From: Salinicola lusitanus | GTDB taxonomy: Bacteria > Pseudomonadota > Gammaproteobacteria > Pseudomonadales > Halomonadaceae | Length of the DNA: 64,000 nt | Direction of reading: 5' to 3' | Assembly (NCBI RefSeq): GCF_003206045.1 | Contig: NZ_PZJM01000007.1 | Span: 1 to 64,000, forward strand | Shown here: positions 44,599 to 54,736 of the stretch, in pieces | Layout of the letters: each line of letters begins with the position of its first letter | How positions within the stretch are numbered: the stretch's first letter is position 1 | Position numbers and translations under genes: made by a program | Notes under the pieces: generated by a model | The model's input: only the letters and a program-made list of their open reading frames with translations | Databases searched by the model: none | What the model was told of the DNA's origin: nothing

Positions 44599-45900
44599 AT
44601 GAGCGTCGATGATCGGCAGGACCCCACACGGTCAGAGGGCAAATCCAGGAAAGCAGCATTTGCGGCGTTCAGCGGTGCCTTCATCGAATGGTATGACTTC
44701 TATCTCTACGGCATCGCCTCGGCGCTGGTGTTTCCGCAACTATTCTTCGCCGATGCCGATGCTTCCGTCAGCCTGATGGCCTCGTTCGGCGCCTTTGCCG
44801 CCGGTTTCATCGCCCGCCCCATTGGGGCTTTGCTGTTCGGCCACTTCGGAGACCGGCACGGTCGCAAGACGATGCTGATCATCACCGTTCTCATCATGGG
44901 CGTATGCACGCTGTTGATGGGGCTCGTGCCGACTTACGAATCGATCGGCTGGTGGGCGCCCGCGGCGCTGATTACCCTCCGTATCGTGCAGGGGCTGGGA
45001 ATAGGCGGTGAATTCGGCGGCGGTGCGCTGGTTGCACTGGAGAACGCGCCGAGCCGAAAGCGCGGGCTGATGGGCAGCTTTCACCAGTTGGGTACGCCGA
45101 TGGGGTTGCTGGTCTCTACCGGGGTCTTCTCCCTGGTCCAACTGTTGCCGGAGTCGAGCTTTCTGGCGTGGGGCTGGCGGATTCCGTTTCTGTTGAGCGG
45201 TGTCTTTCTCGTCTTCGCCCTGTTCCTCCGCAGTTCGCTGCCAGAGACGGAAGTCTTCCGCAAGCGGAAGACTCAAGAGCCCGCGCGCCACATCCCGTTG
45301 ATGAGCCTGCTTCGCGAGCAACCGGGCCATCTGTTGCTCGGGCTCGGCGCACGCATGGCCGATGCGGTGACCTTCAACGTCATCAATGTCTTTGGTATCG
45401 CCTACGCCACGTCGACGCTGGGATTGTCGCAGCAGATGATGCTGACCGGTTTCGTCATGTCCGCCGCGGTGCAGGTCTTCCTGACACCGCTGATCGGCAT
45501 GTTCTCCGACCGGGTGGGGCGCCGTCCGGTCTACATGGCGGGCATCGTCGTCTGCGCCATCGGGGGGCTTGCCTATTTTCCCCTGCTGTCCACCGGAGAG
45601 GCCTGGGTCGTCTGGCCGACCATCATCGTGGTGCAGGCGGTGGGCACTGGGCTGATGTTCACCATTCAGGGCACCTTCTTCGCCGAGATGTTCTCGACGC
45701 GCGTGCGCTACACCTCGCTCGGCATGATCTATCAGGGCTCGGCGCTGTTGGGCGGTGCACCGACGCCGTTGATCGCCGCCGCGCTGGCCAGTGCCTTCGC
45801 CGGTAGTTACTGGGGGCCGGCGCTCTATCTGTTCGCCATGACATTGGTCAGCCTCGCCTGCGTCATCGCGATCACCGAAACCTATCGCAGCGAGCTGTGA
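44599..45900 (+). CDS. MFS transporter, metabolite:H+ symporter (MHS) family
   Basis: This 433-residue, 12-span carrier has the MHS-type N-terminus FSGAFIEWYDFYLYG and the MFS loop signature FGHFGDRHGRKTMLI, with GIGGEFGGGALVALENAP as a family segment and the second-half loop FSDRVGRRPVYM. MHS members import carboxylates and related compounds. First gene of the transporter-sulfatase-FGE operon, it probably imports the sulfated substrate or its desulfated product. ATG 44599 follows GAGAGGAA. Confidence 0.92.
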   Translation: MSVDDRQDPTRSEGKSRKAAFAAFSGAFIEWYDFYLYGIASALVFPQLFFADADASVSLMASFGAFAAGFIARPIGALLFGHFGDRHGRKTMLIITVLIMGVCTLLMGLVPTYESIGWWAPAALITLRIVQGLGIGGEFGGGALVALENAPSRKRGLMGSFHQLGTPMGLLVSTGVFSLVQLLPESSFLAWGWRIPFLLSGVFLVFALFLRSSLPETEVFRKRKTQEPARHIPLMSLLREQPGHLLLGLGARMADAVTFNVINVFGIAYATSTLGLSQQMMLTGFVMSAAVQVFLTPLIGMFSDRVGRRPVYMAGIVVCAIGGLAYFPLLSTGEAWVVWPTIIVVQAVGTGLMFTIQGTFFAEMFSTRVRYTSLGMIYQGSALLGGAPTPLIAAALASAFAGSYWGPALYLFAMTLVSLACVIAITETYRSEL

Positions 45901-45932
45901 AATCGCCATCAATGGAGCAAGGAGCCGCGTCC

Positions 45933-47369
45933 ATGTCAGAGAGGAAAGTTCCCAATATCATGTTCGTGATCACGGACCAGCAGCGATTCGACACGATCCA
46001 CGCACTGGGACATGAGCACGCGATCACTCCGAATCTTGATCGGCTGGTTCAGGAGGGCACTACCTTCGCGAGAACCTACGTCACGGCGCCATCCTGCGCA
46101 CCGTCACGAGCCAGTCTGTTCATGGGCCTCTATCCGCACAGCACCGGTGTGTTCCGAAACGACGAGCCGTGGCGGCATTCTTGGGTCGAACAACTGGCGC
46201 AGGCGGGCTACCGCTGCGCCAACATCGGCAAGATGCATACCTTCCCGTACGAGACGCCGCTCGGCTTCCACGAGCGCCACGTGGTCGAGAACAAGGATCG
46301 CGACCATCCCAACCTGCCGTTCTTCCTCGACCAGTGGGACAAGGCGCTGTGGGCCCGGGGCGTCGACAAGCCGAGCCGGGTGACCTACCGTCACCGCGCC
46401 GACTATGACGATTGCCTGGGAGCTTTCGTCTGGGAGGCGCCTGCCGAGCTGCATGCCGACAACTTCGTCGGTGACTTCGCGGCCATGTGGCTCGAGCGTT
46501 ATCCCGGTGACGAGCCGTTCTTTCTGCAGATTGGGTTTCCCGGACCGCACCCTCCCTACGATCCCACGCCTGAATACCTCCAACCGTTCGAGACGCGTGA
46601 CGTGCCGATGCCGGTCGGCGACGCGGACGACATCGCCGGTCAGCCGGCGCCGCTCAGGGCGCTGCGCCAGAACCATCTCGACAGCGATCATGACGCGGTC
46701 AAGCATCTGGAGCATCCGACCCCCGAGCAGATGGTCCGCCAGCGGCGCCACTATCATGCCAACGTGACGATGATCGATGCGCAGGTCGGGCGGCTGCTCG
46801 ACGCCTTGGAGAGGCGGGGCGTCCTCGAGGACACCATCATCGTATTCACCTCGGATCACGGCGACTGCCTCAACGACCACGGTCATAGCCAGAAATGGAA
46901 TATGTACGAGTCGAGTGTGCATGTCCCCGCGATCGTCTGGGGGCCGAAGTTCGTGCGAGGGAGCCAGCACATCGAAGGTTTGACCTCGCTCATGGATCTG
47001 GGGCCGACCGTTCTCGAGTTGGCGGGTGTCGAGCCGCCGGCCTGGATGGAAGCGCAATCACTGTTGCCGGCGCTGCAGGGCAAGGCGTGGGCGGGTCGCG
47101 AGCATGTCTTCGCCGAGCACGCCCGCGATTTCATCCTGACCGACACCGAATTGATGACCATGGTGCGTGACGACCGCTGGAAGCTGGTGACCTTCGTCGA
47201 CAGTGACGAGGGGCAGCTCTTCGACCTGGAAAGCGATCCCGACGAGCTCGACAACCGCTGGGACGACCCCTCCTGCCGGGCGCTGCGCGATCACCTCCAG
47301 CAGGTGATCGCGCGTTGGCGGGCCGAAAGCGCGACCCATACGTCGACATGGGCGGCGCCTTGGCGCTGA
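45933..47369 (+). CDS. Type I sulfatase (alkaline-phosphatase superfamily)
   Basis: This 478-residue cytoplasmic hydrolase of sulfate esters has metal ligands in FVITDQQR, the formylglycine site Cys55 in CAPSRASLFMG (the C-x-P-S-R core), and the later SDHGDCLNDHG and KWNMYE-type segments. No signal peptide is visible, so it should act in the cytoplasm after import. I chose ATG 45933 (MSERKVPN), which follows AAGGAG; a GTG at 45897 overlaps the transporter stop. It is not a BetC-like choline sulfatase by sequence around the active site. The following FGE gene should activate it. Confidence 0.92.
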   Translation: MSERKVPNIMFVITDQQRFDTIHALGHEHAITPNLDRLVQEGTTFARTYVTAPSCAPSRASLFMGLYPHSTGVFRNDEPWRHSWVEQLAQAGYRCANIGKMHTFPYETPLGFHERHVVENKDRDHPNLPFFLDQWDKALWARGVDKPSRVTYRHRADYDDCLGAFVWEAPAELHADNFVGDFAAMWLERYPGDEPFFLQIGFPGPHPPYDPTPEYLQPFETRDVPMPVGDADDIAGQPAPLRALRQNHLDSDHDAVKHLEHPTPEQMVRQRRHYHANVTMIDAQVGRLLDALERRGVLEDTIIVFTSDHGDCLNDHGHSQKWNMYESSVHVPAIVWGPKFVRGSQHIEGLTSLMDLGPTVLELAGVEPPAWMEAQSLLPALQGKAWAGREHVFAEHARDFILTDTELMTMVRDDRWKLVTFVDSDEGQLFDLESDPDELDNRWDDPSCRALRDHLQQVIARWRAESATHTSTWAAPWR

Positions 47370-47383
47370 AGGGGGCGTCTCGA

Positions 47384-48346
47384 ATGGCTTCGAACGGTCG
47401 TGCCTGCTGTACCCCGCCCTTGGCACGAAAGAACCCGGAGGCCGGGGCCGCCGGGCTTCCGCGTCGACTGGCGGGAGCCGGTAACCATTCGATCGAGCAG
47501 GTGGCCATTCCCGCCGGTTCGTTCGTCATGGGGGAAGGTACCGATATCGCCAACCGTCGCGATGGCGAACACCTGACGCATGCGGTCTATCTCGACGCGT
47601 TCGTCATCGATGCGACCACCGTTACCAACCGCGATTTCGCGCGTTTCGTCGCCGCCACGGGATATCGCACCGATGCCGAGCGGTGGAGAGTCTCGGCGGT
47701 GTTTCGCCATCAAGTGCAGGCAACGACGGAGGACCTGCTCGGCGCCCTCGACGGCATGGCGTGGTGGGTCGCGGTACGGGGTGCGCATTGGCGCGCCCCG
47801 GGCGGAGCGTTGTCGACGGTGGATGACCTGCTGGATCATCCGGTCGTGCACGTCAGCTGGCGCGATGCCGTGGCGTACTGTCAATGGGCGGGGCGCTGGT
47901 TGCCCAGTGAAGCACAATGGGAGTACGCCTCGCGTGGCGGACTGGCGGGATGCCGCTATCCCTGGGGGAACGAAGTGACGGACGACTGCGGGGCATGGCG
48001 CTGCAACATCTGGCAAGGCGACTTCCCCCACACCAATCTCATCGAGGATGGCTGGCGTTTCACCGCGCCGGTCGAGGCCTTCCCGCCCAATGGTTATGGC
48101 CTGTATCAGACGGTCGGCAATGTCTGGGAGTGGTGCGGCGATGGCTTCGACCCCGATTACTACGCGCGCTCGCCGTTGAGCAACCCGCCGGGACCGCCCG
48201 ACGTCGCGCGCCGCGTGATGCGAGGCGGCTCGTTTCTGTGCCACGACTCGTACTGCAATCGCTACCGGAACGCGGCGCGTACCTCGAACACACCGGCAGC
48301 TTCGAGCAGCAATATCGGGTTCAGGACGATCGGCGTGAGATCTTGA
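47384..48346 (+). CDS. Formylglycine-generating enzyme (sulfatase-modifying factor)
   Basis: This 320-residue copper-dependent oxidase should convert the sulfatase active-site Cys to formylglycine. The FGE fold begins QVAIPAGSFVMGEG, with HPVVHVSWRDAVAYCQWAG, LPSEAQWEYASRGG and VGNVWEWCGDGF. The two copper-binding cysteines are present in GGSFLCHDSYCNRYRNAAR (Cys286 and Cys291), which separates true FGE from EgtB/PvdO relatives. The start at 47384 follows AGGGGG, 14 bp after the sulfatase stop. Its 3' end overlaps the convergent GNAT gene by 26 nt. Confidence 0.93.
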   Translation: MASNGRACCTPPLARKNPEAGAAGLPRRLAGAGNHSIEQVAIPAGSFVMGEGTDIANRRDGEHLTHAVYLDAFVIDATTVTNRDFARFVAATGYRTDAERWRVSAVFRHQVQATTEDLLGALDGMAWWVAVRGAHWRAPGGALSTVDDLLDHPVVHVSWRDAVAYCQWAGRWLPSEAQWEYASRGGLAGCRYPWGNEVTDDCGAWRCNIWQGDFPHTNLIEDGWRFTAPVEAFPPNGYGLYQTVGNVWEWCGDGFDPDYYARSPLSNPPGPPDVARRVMRGGSFLCHDSYCNRYRNAARTSNTPAASSSNIGFRTIGVRS

Positions 48347-48818
48347 GCGACTTCTGCATCACCCCGCGCTTCAACCTCACCCCGCTGCGATGAGCGTAGT
48401 CATCGATGGCGAGCAGTTCGTAATCGTGGGCGAGATAGAAGTCGATGGCGTTGAGCGCGGCGGAGAGCGTCAAGGTGACGATGCCTTCCTGGCTGGCCAG
48501 CTCCTCGGCCCGGGCCAGCAACTGCGAACCACAACCGCGCCGGAAATGGTCCGGGGCGACGAACAGCGCTTCCAGCTCCCGTTCGCCGACGTCGACGACG
48601 GTGTAGCCAACGATGTTCCGCCCTTGTTCCGCCACGATCGCGTGACCCTGTCGAAGGAGATGTCGGAAACCGTCGCTCGGTGCGGCAGCGAGCCAGGTCT
48701 CCAGTGCGGCGGGCGGGTAGTGCCCCGCGCACTGAACCCTTGCCGCCAGGTTACGGATCGACCAGAGCGCCGGCAGGTCGTCGGGCGCTGCCACGCGAAA
48801 GGCGAGCTCGTTGCACAT
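48321..48818 (-). CDS. GNAT-family N-acetyltransferase
   Basis: This 165-residue single-domain acyltransferase shows the acetyl-CoA loop in FRRGCGSQLLARAEELA (about residues 92-108), preceded by ELEALFVAPDH; the C-terminal part NAIDFYLAHDYEL is typical. The acceptor is unknown. It starts 3 bp after the cdd stop on the same strand, so it is the last gene of the deo transcript, and it overlaps FGE convergently by 26 nt. Confidence 0.88.
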   Translation of the reverse strand: MCNELAFRVAAPDDLPALWSIRNLAARVQCAGHYPPAALETWLAAAPSDGFRHLLRQGHAIVAEQGRNIVGYTVVDVGERELEALFVAPDHFRRGCGSQLLARAEELASQEGIVTLTLSAALNAIDFYLAHDYELLAIDDYAHRSGVRLKRGVMQKSLKISRRSS

Positions 48819-48821
48819 CGC

Positions 48822-49259
48822 TCAGCGCATCCCTGAGGTCTTGTTCAGGTTCTCCGGACCGAAGGAGTCGGGCAGCAGTTCGTCCATGGTATAGCGCTTG
48901 AGCGGGCGGCCCTCGCCGTCGAGAACCACGATCCGGGTCTCCGGCGTGGCAAATTCGCGAATGCGCTGACGGCAGTCGCCGCAGGGCGTGCAGAGGTGCT
49001 CGCCGGGGCCGATGACGTAGATCTCATGTATCTCGCGCTCGCCGCTGGAGATCAGCCCGGCGATGGCGCTGGTCTCGGCGCAGAGTCCCTTGTAGTTGGC
49101 GCTCTCGACGTTGCAACCCGCGTGGGTCTGGCCGCTCTCGCTGATCAACACTGCGCCCACCGGATGGCCGGAATAGGGCACGTAGGCGTTGTCGCGGACG
49201 TGTAGCGCCATCCGCCGGACTTCATCGGATACCTGGATATCGGTCGCGGCCGGTTTCAT
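48822..49259 (-). CDS. cdd: Cytidine deaminase, homotetrameric type
   Basis: This 145-residue zinc enzyme converts cytidine and deoxycytidine to uridine and deoxyuridine. Zinc ligands and the catalytic Glu are seen in GLCAETSAI and in [10 protein letters not shown]; the short length and CAE in place of HAE mark the small tetrameric class. [13 protein letters not shown] is the substrate-side motif. Its ATG overlaps the deoD stop by 4 nt. Confidence 0.95.
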   Translation of the reverse strand: MKPAATDIQVSDEVRRMALHVRDNAYVPYSGHPVGAVLISESGQTHAGCNVESANYKGLCAETSAIAGLISSGEREIHEIYVIGPGEHLCTPCGDCRQRIREFATPETRIVVLDGEGRPLKRYTMDELLPDSFGPENLNKTSGMR

Positions 49260-49987
49260 CGATTCGTCTCCCGATCATCGCGCAACAGCCCTTCCAGGGT
49301 GATCGCCATCATCTCGGAAAAGCCGGTCTGGCGCGCCTGGGCATCGAGGGCTTCGCCGGCGAGGATGTGGTCGGAGACGGTGCACACGGTCAGTGCGCGG
49401 GCGCCGAATTCGGCGGCGACCCCATACAGGCCGGCGGCCTCCATCTCGACGCCGAGAATCCCGTGGCGCTTCATGGTCTGAAAGAACTCGACGTTCGGCG
49501 TGTAGAATAGATCCGCCGAGAACAGGTTGCCGACCTTGATCTTCGTGCCGCGTTCGCGGGCGGCGTCCGCCGCATGGCGGACCAAGTCGAAATCGGCGAT
49601 GGCGGCAAAATCGTGACCGCCGAAGCGCGCCCGGTTGACGCTGGAGTCGGTGCTCGCCCCCATGCCGATGACGATATCGTTGACCGCGACGTCGTCGCGC
49701 ACCGCACCGCAGGAGCCGACCCGAACCAGTCGCTCGACGCCATACTCGGTGATCAGCTCCTTGGCGTAGATGGAGCAGGAGGGAATGCCCATGCCGCTAC
49801 CCATCACCGAGATCCTGCGGCCCTGGTAGGTGCCGGTGAAGCCGAGCATGTTGCGCACCCGGTTGACGCACTCGACATCGTCGAGAAAGGTTTCGGCGAT
49901 GAACTGGGCGCGCAGCGGGTCGCCAGGCATCAATACGGTGTCGGCGAAGGCGCCCGGTTGGGCGTCGATATGCGGGGTTGCCATCAT
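49256..49987 (-). CDS. deoD: Purine-nucleoside phosphorylase, hexameric DeoD type
   Basis: This 243-residue enzyme phosphorolyses purine (deoxy)nucleosides to base and (deoxy)ribose-1-phosphate. Family segments are [44 protein letters not shown] and the substrate-binding [13 protein letters not shown]. The active-site Asp is in TVSDHI. GGGAGAC precedes the double ATG at 49987. ATGA overlap with deoB upstream and 4-nt overlap with cdd downstream point to coupled expression. Confidence 0.96.
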   Translation of the reverse strand: MMATPHIDAQPGAFADTVLMPGDPLRAQFIAETFLDDVECVNRVRNMLGFTGTYQGRRISVMGSGMGIPSCSIYAKELITEYGVERLVRVGSCGAVRDDVAVNDIVIGMGASTDSSVNRARFGGHDFAAIADFDLVRHAADAARERGTKIKVGNLFSADLFYTPNVEFFQTMKRHGILGVEMEAAGLYGVAAEFGARALTVCTVSDHILAGEALDAQARQTGFSEMMAITLEGLLRDDRETNR

Positions 49988-51204
49988 TTGTCTCCCTGGG
50001 GCGATTCCGTCAGTAGTGAACGCCCATGGTCCATCGAGGTCAGTCCGAAATGCTCGGCCAGCGTCTGGCCGATATCGGCGTAGCTTTCGCGGCGGCCGTA
50101 GTTGCCGGGGGCCAGCCTGTCACTTGCGATCAGGATGGGCACCTGCTCACGGGTGTGGTCGGTCCCGCGCCAGGTCGGGTCGTTGCCGTGATCGGCGGTG
50201 AGGATCAGCAGGTCGCCGGGCTCGAGTCTTGCCATCACCTCCGGCAGACGCCGGTCGAAGGCCTCCAGGGCGCCGGCATAGCCTTCCGGGTCGCGGCGGT
50301 GGCCGTAGAGCGTGTCGAAATCGACGAAATTGGTCATCACCAGCGTCCGGTCTCCGGCGTCGCCGATCGCCTTCAGCGTGGCGTCGAACAGCGCCTCGAA
50401 CCCGTGCGCCTTGCGTACCTCGCTGACGCCGCAGTGGGCGTAGATATCGCCGATCTTGCCGACACCGAGTACCCTGCCACCATCGTCGTGCAGCTTCTGC
50501 AGTACGGTCGGCGTCGGCGGTTCGATGGCATAGTCGCGGCGATTGCCGGTACGTTCGAAGGTTTTCGGCGTTTCGCCGATGAAGGGGCGGGCGATGACGC
50601 GGCCGATGTTGTAGGGCATCAGCAGTTCGCGGGCGATCTCGCACAGCCGATAGAGGCGGTCGAGACCGAAGTGGGTTTCATGGGCGGCGATCTGGAACAC
50701 GGAATCCGCCGAGGTGTAGACGATCGGCTTGCCGCTGGCGACATGTTCCTCGCCCAGCGCCTCGATCACCGGCACCCCGGAGGCGTGGCAGTTACCGAGC
50801 ACCCCGGGCAGCTCGGCGCGCTCGATCAATGCTTCGAGCAGTTCCGGCGGAAAGCTGTTCTCGCGGTCGGTGAAGTAGCCCCATTCGAACAGTGCCGGCA
50901 CGCCGGCGATCTCCCAGTGGCCAGAGGGGGTGTCCTTGCCGGAGGAGATTTCGCGGGCACAGGCCCAGGCACCCTCGACGGTGTCGGGAACGTCGACGCC
51001 GGCCGCCCACTCGCCGGTACTCAGCCGATGGGCGTGATAGAGCCCGAGACGAGCCAGGTTGGGTAGCGCGAGCGGCCGGCCGGCATCGGCGCGATAGTGG
51101 GCGATATGTCCCAGGGTGTCGGCACCGGCATCGCCGAAGTCCGCGGCGTCCGGGGCGTTGCCGATGCCGAAGGAGTCGAGGACCAGCAGAATCGCGCGTT
51201 TCAT
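49984..51204 (-). CDS. deoB: Phosphopentomutase
   Basis: This 406-residue enzyme interconverts (deoxy)ribose-1-phosphate and -5-phosphate, linking the phosphorylases to DeoC. It belongs to the alkaline-phosphatase superfamily: the first metal Asp is in [13 protein letters not shown], and the remaining ligands are in [30 protein letters not shown] holds the phosphorylated Thr. The frame is open upstream to 51678, but ATG 51204 begins the family sequence [13 protein letters not shown]. It lies 13 bp after deoA. Confidence 0.96.
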   Translation of the reverse strand: MKRAILLVLDSFGIGNAPDAADFGDAGADTLGHIAHYRADAGRPLALPNLARLGLYHAHRLSTGEWAAGVDVPDTVEGAWACAREISSGKDTPSGHWEIAGVPALFEWGYFTDRENSFPPELLEALIERAELPGVLGNCHASGVPVIEALGEEHVASGKPIVYTSADSVFQIAAHETHFGLDRLYRLCEIARELLMPYNIGRVIARPFIGETPKTFERTGNRRDYAIEPPTPTVLQKLHDDGGRVLGVGKIGDIYAHCGVSEVRKAHGFEALFDATLKAIGDAGDRTLVMTNFVDFDTLYGHRRDPEGYAGALEAFDRRLPEVMARLEPGDLLILTADHGNDPTWRGTDHTREQVPILIASDRLAPGNYGRRESYADIGQTLAEHFGLTSMDHGRSLLTESPQGDK

Positions 51205-51217
51205 CTCTTTGCCTCGT

Positions 51218-52549
51218 TCATGACAGATCTTCCTGGCGCAGCGTGGCGTGAACCAGCGGGGGCGGCTCGACGGGTGCATCGCCGAGGTCGAAGGCGTGAC
51301 GCAGGCGTTGGCTGACGGCGTCGGCATCGGCCCGATCCGCGGCATGGATGCGCAGCAGCGGCTGTCCCGGTTCGAGGTGCTGGCCGAGCGGGGCGATGTG
51401 TGACAGGCCGACTCGGTGATCGATGGCGTCACCCGCGTTACGTCGGCCGCCGCCCAGCTCGACCACGCCCAGGCCCAGGGCGCGTGTGTCGATGGCGCGG
51501 AGGAATCCCGTCCGATCCGCCTCGAGGTCGAGCGTGACCGGGGCGGTGGGGAGATAGTGGCCGGCGCGCTCCGCCAGATCGCCAGGGCCGCCGAGACCCT
51601 GCACCATGCGCGAGAAGCGCTCGAGCGCCTCGCCGGAGTCGAGCGCGCGATCCAGGCGCTTGTCGGCATCACCGGCATCGCTGGCCAGGCCGGACTGGAT
51701 CAGCATCTCCTGGGCCAACGACCGCGTCACCTGATAGAGGCGGCTCTCCTTGCCATGACCGCCAAGCAGCCGCAGTGCCTCGAAGACTTCCAGTGAATTG
51801 CCGGCGCAGTCGGCCAGCGGCTGGTTCATGTCGGTCAACAGTACGCAGGTCCGGGTGCCCGCGCCGCACCCGATGGCGACGATCGCCTCGGCCAGCTCGC
51901 GCGACGCTTCCGGCGTCGGCATGAAGGCGCCGCTGCCGACCTTGACGTCCATCACCAACGTCTCGAGGCCGCAGGCGAGCTTCTTGCCCAGAATCGAGGC
52001 GACGATCAGCGGGATCGACTCCACCGTGGCGGTGACATCGCGAACGCCGTAGAGACGCTTGTCGGCCGGCGCCAGCGACCCGGTCTGGCCGATGATCGCC
52101 ACGCCGACCTCTTTCACCAGGCGGCGGAAAACGGCGTCGGGCGGGGTCACGTCGTAGCCGGGAATCGATTCGAGCTTGTCCAGGGTGCCGCCGGTGTGGC
52201 CCAGGCCGCGACCGGAGACCATCGGCACGTGGCCACCGCAGGCGGCGACCCAGGGGCCGAGGACCAGCGACACCAGATCGCCGACCCCGCCGGTGGAATG
52301 CTTGTCGAGCACTGGGCCGTCAAATGCGAGGTCGTCCCAGCGCATCACCTGCCCGGAGTCGCGGATCGATTCGGTCAGCGCCACCGCCTCGTCCCGGTTC
52401 ATGCCGTTGAGATAGACGGCCATGGCGAACGCGCCGATCTGCGCGTCGCCGATGCTGCCGTCGGCGATGCCGCCCATGACCAGGTCGAGCATCTTGCGGT
52501 CGAGGGTCTGTCCATCGCGCTTACGTCGAATGATTTCCTGCGTCAGCAT
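51218..52549 (-). CDS. deoA: Thymidine phosphorylase
   Basis: This 443-residue enzyme converts thymidine and deoxyuridine to base and deoxyribose-1-phosphate. The phosphate-binding [20 protein letters not shown] and [18 protein letters not shown] are the signature segments of this phosphorylase family, and the N-terminus [14 protein letters not shown] matches DeoA. The length is that of E. coli DeoA. It sits between deoC and deoB. Confidence 0.96.
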   Translation of the reverse strand: MLTQEIIRRKRDGQTLDRKMLDLVMGGIADGSIGDAQIGAFAMAVYLNGMNRDEAVALTESIRDSGQVMRWDDLAFDGPVLDKHSTGGVGDLVSLVLGPWVAACGGHVPMVSGRGLGHTGGTLDKLESIPGYDVTPPDAVFRRLVKEVGVAIIGQTGSLAPADKRLYGVRDVTATVESIPLIVASILGKKLACGLETLVMDVKVGSGAFMPTPEASRELAEAIVAIGCGAGTRTCVLLTDMNQPLADCAGNSLEVFEALRLLGGHGKESRLYQVTRSLAQEMLIQSGLASDAGDADKRLDRALDSGEALERFSRMVQGLGGPGDLAERAGHYLPTAPVTLDLEADRTGFLRAIDTRALGLGVVELGGGRRNAGDAIDHRVGLSHIAPLGQHLEPGQPLLRIHAADRADADAVSQRLRHAFDLGDAPVEPPPLVHATLRQEDLS

Positions 52550-52576
52550 GGCGCTCTCCGCTCATGATCGACCGTG

Positions 52577-53350
52577 TCAGTATCCGCCGCGGGTCGGTTG
52601 GGTGTCGTCGCCCGAGAGTGTCGCGAGCAGCGCGTCCAGTAGACCGGAAGCGCCGAAGCGGAAGCGCGCGGGCGTGAGCCACGCCTCGCCCATGATGCCG
52701 GCGGCCAGGTCCAGATAGGCCTTGGCATCGTCGCTGGAGCGGATGCCGCCGGCGGCCTTGAATCCGACGTCACGGCCACTGTCGCGAATGGCGCCAAGCA
52801 GTATCTCGGCGGCTTCCAGCGTGGCGTTGGTCGCCACCTTGCCGGTGGAGGTCTTGAGGAAGTCCGCACCGCACTCGAGGGCGATGTCTGCCGCCTGACG
52901 GATCAGCGCCGGGTCCTTGAGTTCGCCGGTTTCCAGTATCACCTTGAGCAGGCGGTCGCCGCAGGCGTCGCGGCAGGCGGAGACCAGGGCGCGTCCCGAC
53001 TCGGCATCGCCGCCGATCAGCGCCTTGTAGGGAAAGACCACGTCGACCTCGTCGGCGCCGGCCGCGACGGCTGCCCGGGTCTCCCGGCAGGCGCGCTCGA
53101 CGTTGACGCTGCCGTCGGGGAAATTGGTCACCGTGGCGATCCGCACCCGGTCGCGGATTCCCATCGCCGTCAGCTCGCGATCAGCAGCGTCGATGAAGGC
53201 GGGGTAGAGGCAGACCGCGGCAGGGGCGCCGTATGGCGTGTCGGTACGACGACACAGGGCTCGAATGGCACCCTCGTCGTCGTCATCGTTGAGCGAGGTG
53301 AGGTCCATCATTGCCAGCGCCTGGCTGGCGGCGTGCTCGAGACTGCTCAT
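52577..53350 (-). CDS. deoC: Deoxyribose-phosphate aldolase
   Basis: This 257-residue class I aldolase cleaves deoxyribose-5-phosphate to acetaldehyde and glyceraldehyde-3-phosphate. The Schiff-base lysine lies in DFLKTSTGKVA, and the second active-site Lys in VGFKAAGGIR; ADEVDVVFPY and TNFPDGS are family segments. ATG 53350 follows AGGAGA; the frame is open to 53458 without homology. A GC hairpin stands just upstream in the nupC-deoC gap. Confidence 0.95.
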   Translation of the reverse strand: MSSLEHAASQALAMMDLTSLNDDDDEGAIRALCRRTDTPYGAPAAVCLYPAFIDAADRELTAMGIRDRVRIATVTNFPDGSVNVERACRETRAAVAAGADEVDVVFPYKALIGGDAESGRALVSACRDACGDRLLKVILETGELKDPALIRQAADIALECGADFLKTSTGKVATNATLEAAEILLGAIRDSGRDVGFKAAGGIRSSDDAKAYLDLAAGIMGEAWLTPARFRFGASGLLDALLATLSGDDTQPTRGGY

Positions 53351-53366
53351 CCATTTATCTCCTTGT

Positions 53367-53383
53367 CCGGCGTCTTGCGCCGG
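53367..53383 (-). other. Intercistronic hairpin between nupC and deoC
   Basis: An inverted repeat CCGGCG / CGCCGG with a 5-base loop lies about 6 bases upstream of the deoC AGGAGA box. There is no T tract, so it is not a classical terminator. It could protect or process the mRNA, or simply be chance in GC-rich DNA. Confidence 0.4.
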
Positions 53384-53464
53384 TTTCCTGCCGGGCCCGG
53401 CTCCCGGCGCGATTCCGTCCAGTCTGCCGGGGCTTCGTGGTGATTGTGCGTCAAGCACTCCGGG

Positions 53465-54736
53465 TCAGGCGGTACCGGCCAGCGACAGAAAGATCCCGGC
53501 CAGGGTGGCCGACATCAGGTTGGAAAGGGTGCCGGCGAGTACGGCCTTGAGGCCGTAGCGGGCGATCTCGGGCCGGCGACTGGGCGCCAGCGTGCCGAGG
53601 CCGCCGAGCAGGATCGCGATCGACGAGAGGTTGGCGAAGCCGCACAGCGCGAACGACAGGATCGCGGCGGTGTGGGGGGACATCGCCTGCCCGGTCGACT
53701 CGACCACGGTGTCCCCGCTGATATAGGGGGCCAGGTTGATGTATGCCACGAATTCATTGACCACCAGTTTCTGGCCGATGAACGAACCTGCCAGCGTCGC
53801 TTCATGCCAGGGAATGCCGAGCACGAACGCCAGCGGCGAAAACAGCCAGCCGAGGATCATCGACAGGCTCAGCGAATCCATCCCGAACCAGCCGCCGACG
53901 CCACCGAGGATGCCGTCGATCAGGGCGATCAGACCGATGAAGGCCAGCAGCATCGCGCCGACGTTGGCGGCCAGCATCAGCCCCGACGAGGCACCGGAAG
54001 CGGCGGCATCCAGCACGTTGGCCGGCTTGTCCTCGGCTTCCAGGACCTCCTTGGCCTGCTGGGTGCGATCGTCGGGCGTCTCCGTTTCCGGCATCAGAAT
54101 CTTGGCAAACAGCAGGCCACCGGGCGCCGCCATGAACGAGGCGGCAATCAGGTACTCCATGGGGATGCCGAGTTCCGCGTAACCGGCGAGCACCGAGCCG
54201 GCGACGGACGCCAGGCCGCCGCACATGACCGCGAACAGCTCGGAGCGCGTCATGCTTGCCAGGAACGGCCTTACCACCAGCGGCGCTTCGGTCTGGCCGA
54301 CGAAAATGTTGGCCGTGGCGGAAAGCGATTCGGTGCGCGAGGTGCCCAGCACCTTCTGCAACGCGCCACCCAGGATGCGCACGACCCACTGCATGATGCC
54401 CAGGTAGTAGAGCACCGCCGTCAGCGACGAGAAGAAGATGATGATCGGCAACACCTTGATGGCGAAGACGAAGCCGACATTGGTCGGGTCGGCCAGGTTG
54501 CCGAACAGGAAGCCGATGCCGTCGTTGGCGTAGCTGATGACCTGGCTGACGGCGCTGGAGACGGAGCCCAGCACGCTCTGGCCGACAGGTACGTAGAGCA
54601 CGAAGGCGCCGATACCGGCTTGAATGGCGAAAGCGCCGATGACGGTCCGCAAGCGAATCGCCTTGCGGTCGCTCGAGAAGATCAGCGCGATCAGCAGTAG
54701 CACGATGACGCCGACCAGACCCATGAGGAGTGTCAT
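53465..54736 (-). CDS. nupC: Concentrative nucleoside transporter, NupC family
   Basis: This 423-residue inner-membrane nucleoside:H+ or Na+ symporter starts [20 protein letters not shown]. The gate region ends with [22 protein letters not shown], the CNT signature; [24 protein letters not shown] and [19 protein letters not shown] are further family segments. It is the promoter-proximal gene of the deo transcript. ATG 54736 follows AAGGAC. Facing it across a 476-bp gap is the outer-membrane channel tsx. Confidence 0.94.
   Translation of the reverse strand: MTLLMGLVGVIVLLLIALIFSSDRKAIRLRTVIGAFAIQAGIGAFVLYVPVGQSVLGSVSSAVSQVISYANDGIGFLFGNLADPTNVGFVFAIKVLPIIIFFSSLTAVLYYLGIMQWVVRILGGALQKVLGTSRTESLSATANIFVGQTEAPLVVRPFLASMTRSELFAVMCGGLASVAGSVLAGYAELGIPMEYLIAASFMAAPGGLLFAKILMPETETPDDRTQQAKEVLEAEDKPANVLDAAASGASSGLMLAANVGAMLLAFIGLIALIDGILGGVGGWFGMDSLSLSMILGWLFSPLAFVLGIPWHEATLAGSFIGQKLVVNEFVAYINLAPYISGDTVVESTGQAMSPHTAAILSFALCGFANLSSIAILLGGLGTLAPSRRPEIARYGLKAVLAGTLSNLMSATLAGIFLSLAGTA

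Noticed and set aside
45933-47369. Identification as choline sulfatase (betC)
   Set aside because: It would fit a halophile, but the active-site surroundings (YVTAPSCAPSRASLFMG) and the transporter/FGE/SorC context do not match bet clusters as I know them, and no betA/betB/betI gene is nearby.
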